This document shows positions 14,027 through 15,269 of a stretch of DNA of 15,269 bases, one piece after another. Location: positions 1 through 15,269 of the forward strand of contig VSPV01000054.1 of the NCBI GenBank assembly GCA_009775605.1. The letters run 5' to 3'. The notes beneath the pieces were generated by a model. It saw only the letters and a list, made by a program, of their open reading frames with translations, was not told the DNA's origin and did no database searches. The translations under genes and the position numbers were made by a program. This DNA is from Paramuribaculum sp. Its GTDB lineage: Bacteria; Bacteroidota; Bacteroidia; Bacteroidales; Muribaculaceae. Numbering within the stretch: the stretch's first letter is position 1; each line of letters starts with the position of its first letter.

Positions 14027-14551
14027 ATGCGAAATCGAATAAAGACTCTGCTGTCGGCCGTTGTCATCTGTATGCTTGCGGCTGTATCGTGTGTGACCGA
14101 TGATGATAAGGCGACCTCCCTTGAGGCGGGAGATGCAGTCCCCGTATTTTCTGTAACCATGAATGACGGGGCGGTAGTCACCACGGAGTCTCTCCGGGGA
14201 CATCGGTCGCTGATTGTTTTTTTCAACACCGGATGCGCCGATTGCCGCCGGGAGCTTCCGGTGATTCAGAAGGTTTATGAGAAAGCTCCGGCCGACGCAC
14301 GGATAGTGTGTATAGCGCGGGAGGAAAACGAAGCACCGATTGCCGCATTCTGGAAATCCGCGGGGCTGACTATGCCGTATTCCGCGCAGCCTGACAGAAA
14401 GGTTTACAGCCTGTTTGCCTCAAGCATCATTCCCCGCATATATGCGGTGGATGAGAATCTGACCATAATGGATGCTTTTTCCGACAAAGGAATGCCTACG
14501 GAAACCATCTTGCTGGGCTTTCTCGAAAAAGAGGTTCCCGATTCCAAGTGA
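14027..14551 (+). CDS. TlpA/AhpC-TSA-like thioredoxin-fold lipoprotein
   Basis: Envelope thiol-disulfide oxidoreductase candidate of 174 residues. Residues 1-21 form a lipoprotein signal peptide with basic N-terminus and hydrophobic core, ending in the lipobox AVSC with acylated C22. The mature protein begins CVTDDDK, whose acidic run resembles the Bacteroidota lipoprotein export signal to the cell surface. The thioredoxin fold starts near GDAVPVFSV (35-43). The active site C70-A-D-C73 sits in FFNTGCADCRRELP and the cis-proline in SSIIPRIYAV (P136). The domain is complete and both redox cysteines are present; C95 is an additional cysteine. The redox partner and direction (reductase or oxidase) cannot be told. 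The ATG at 14027 follows its promoter by about 18 nt, and the next gene starts 14 nt after its stop codon. Confidence 0.88.
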   Translation: MRNRIKTLLSAVVICMLAAVSCVTDDDKATSLEAGDAVPVFSVTMNDGAVVTTESLRGHRSLIVFFNTGCADCRRELPVIQKVYEKAPADARIVCIAREENEAPIAAFWKSAGLTMPYSAQPDRKVYSLFASSIIPRIYAVDENLTIMDAFSDKGMPTETILLGFLEKEVPDSK

Positions 14552-14565
14552 CCGCATGTAAGCTT

Positions 14566-15269
14566 ATGATTAAAGTTGCCGCTGTCATAGCTACTTACAA
14601 CCGGTCGCGTCTCCTTTTAAGATGTCTGGATGCCATTAACAGGCAGACGGTTTGTCCGCAGATGATTTATGTGGCCAACAATGCGTCGACAGACAATACC
14701 ATGGAATGCCTCAGAAGTTATCGTTCCGGAATACCTCTGGAGATAATCGATCTTCCGACAAATCAGGGAGGCTCCGGCGGCTTCTATGCCGGAATGAAGG
14801 CAGCGTTTGAGTCCGGACGGTTTGATGGATTCTGGGTGATGGACGATGACGGCTATCCGGCGCCTGATTGTCTTGAGAGGCTTTGCGGATTTCTTAGCCG
14901 ATACGATTATGTTGCGCCTCTTGTATTGGACGAAGATAATAGGGAGCAACTGGCTTTTCCATGTCTGAAAGATATGAAACTTGTGTCCGATTTCCACAGA
15001 GTATTTTGCGCTACGGGACTGATACAGGATTATTCATGTCCCTTCAATGGTATTTTGCTGAGCTCAAAAGCAGTTGGAGTGGCAGGGCTTCCTAAGAAGG
15101 ATATGTTTATATGGGGCGATGAATTCGAGTATAATTTAAGATTGAAGAAAAATGGTTTTATCCCTGTTACGGTGATAAATGCCTTTCATTTCCATCCGGG
15201 GAGCAAACAGATTATGGAGAAAGATATTCTCGGAAGAAAATCGGTTATTTTCAATCGGTCGAAATTACG
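14566..15269 (+). CDS. Family 2 glycosyltransferase, galactofuranosyltransferase-like, cut by the right edge
   Basis: An open frame from the ATG at 14566 runs to the window end without a stop codon: 234 full codons of a GT2 enzyme (GT-A fold). The N-terminus VAAVIATYNRSRLLLRCLDA (4-23) is the standard nucleotide-sugar-binding start. NNASTDNT follows at 38-45, then NQGGSGGFYAGMKAA at 66-80, which recalls GlfT2-type galactofuranosyltransferases. The metal-binding Asp cluster is D93-D94-D95 in WVMDDDGYP. The probable catalytic base lies in FIWGDEFEYNLR (181-192), and His ligands are in FHFHPGSK (207-214). It is probably co-transcribed with the lipoprotein gene 14 nt upstream. The sugar and acceptor are unknown; an O-antigen or capsule role is inference from the family. 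Confidence 0.88.
   Translation, partial: MIKVAAVIATYNRSRLLLRCLDAINRQTVCPQMIYVANNASTDNTMECLRSYRSGIPLEIIDLPTNQGGSGGFYAGMKAAFESGRFDGFWVMDDDGYPAPDCLERLCGFLSRYDYVAPLVLDEDNREQLAFPCLKDMKLVSDFHRVFCATGLIQDYSCPFNGILLSSKAVGVAGLPKKDMFIWGDEFEYNLRLKKNGFIPVTVINAFHFHPGSKQIMEKDILGRKSVIFNRSKL

Noticed and set aside
13712..14203. A 163-codon minus-strand frame crossing the channel/lipoprotein junction
   Set aside because: It overlaps two well-supported plus-strand genes and their promoter, and has no recognisable sequence.
1..15269. CRISPR array, transposase, tRNA/rRNA, phage or toxin-antitoxin genes
   Set aside because: No regularly spaced repeats, no mobile-element proteins and no structured RNA gene were seen; all gaps are under 220 nt.

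Overview
The window is ordinary-looking chromosomal DNA of about 50% G+C from a Bacteroidota member, most likely order Bacteroidales and plausibly a Muribaculaceae-type gut bacterium (family level is inference). Three things point there. Start codons lack Shine-Dalgarno sequences. Promoters fit the Bacteroidota -33/-7 form (TTTG, 19 nt, TAnnTTTG). The gene content also fits: lipid A kinase LpxK, tandem-domain SppA, a short Bacteroidota-type acyltransferase, and a lipoprotein with acidic residues after the lipobox cysteine. No mobile element, CRISPR array, tRNA or rRNA was seen, and no gene-free stretch exceeds 300 bases.

Positions 50-12206 are all transcribed leftward, in three probable operons. 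rfbD - prfC - aspartate kinase (12206 to 8305) links dTDP-rhamnose synthesis, translation termination recycling and the first step of the aspartate amino-acid pathway. thrC - unknown helical protein - acyltransferase - omega-amidase-type nitrilase (8129 to 5108) has gaps of only 19, 13 and 5 nt and a near-perfect promoter of its own. sppA - lpxK - punA - thiL (4955 to 50) joins an envelope protease, lipid A 4'-kinase, purine salvage and thiamine-phosphate kinase.

From 12422 everything runs rightward: a YbdG/MscM-type MscS channel, then a thioredoxin-fold lipoprotein with its own promoter, followed after 14 nt by a family 2 glycosyltransferase that runs off the right edge. The 215-nt divergent region between rfbD and the channel gene (12207-12421) holds a perfect 6-bp hairpin and a leftward promoter.

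I found no convincing new multi-gene system. The best leads are small. The aspartate kinase reads like the kinase half of a ThrA fusion without its homoserine dehydrogenase half, and both ACT domains appear to have lost the threonine-sensing glutamine. PunA has Asp where 6-oxopurine-specific phosphorylases have Asn. A conserved-looking 115-residue helical protein of unknown function sits between thrC and the acyltransferase. Inverted repeats lie next to three of the four promoters proposed.
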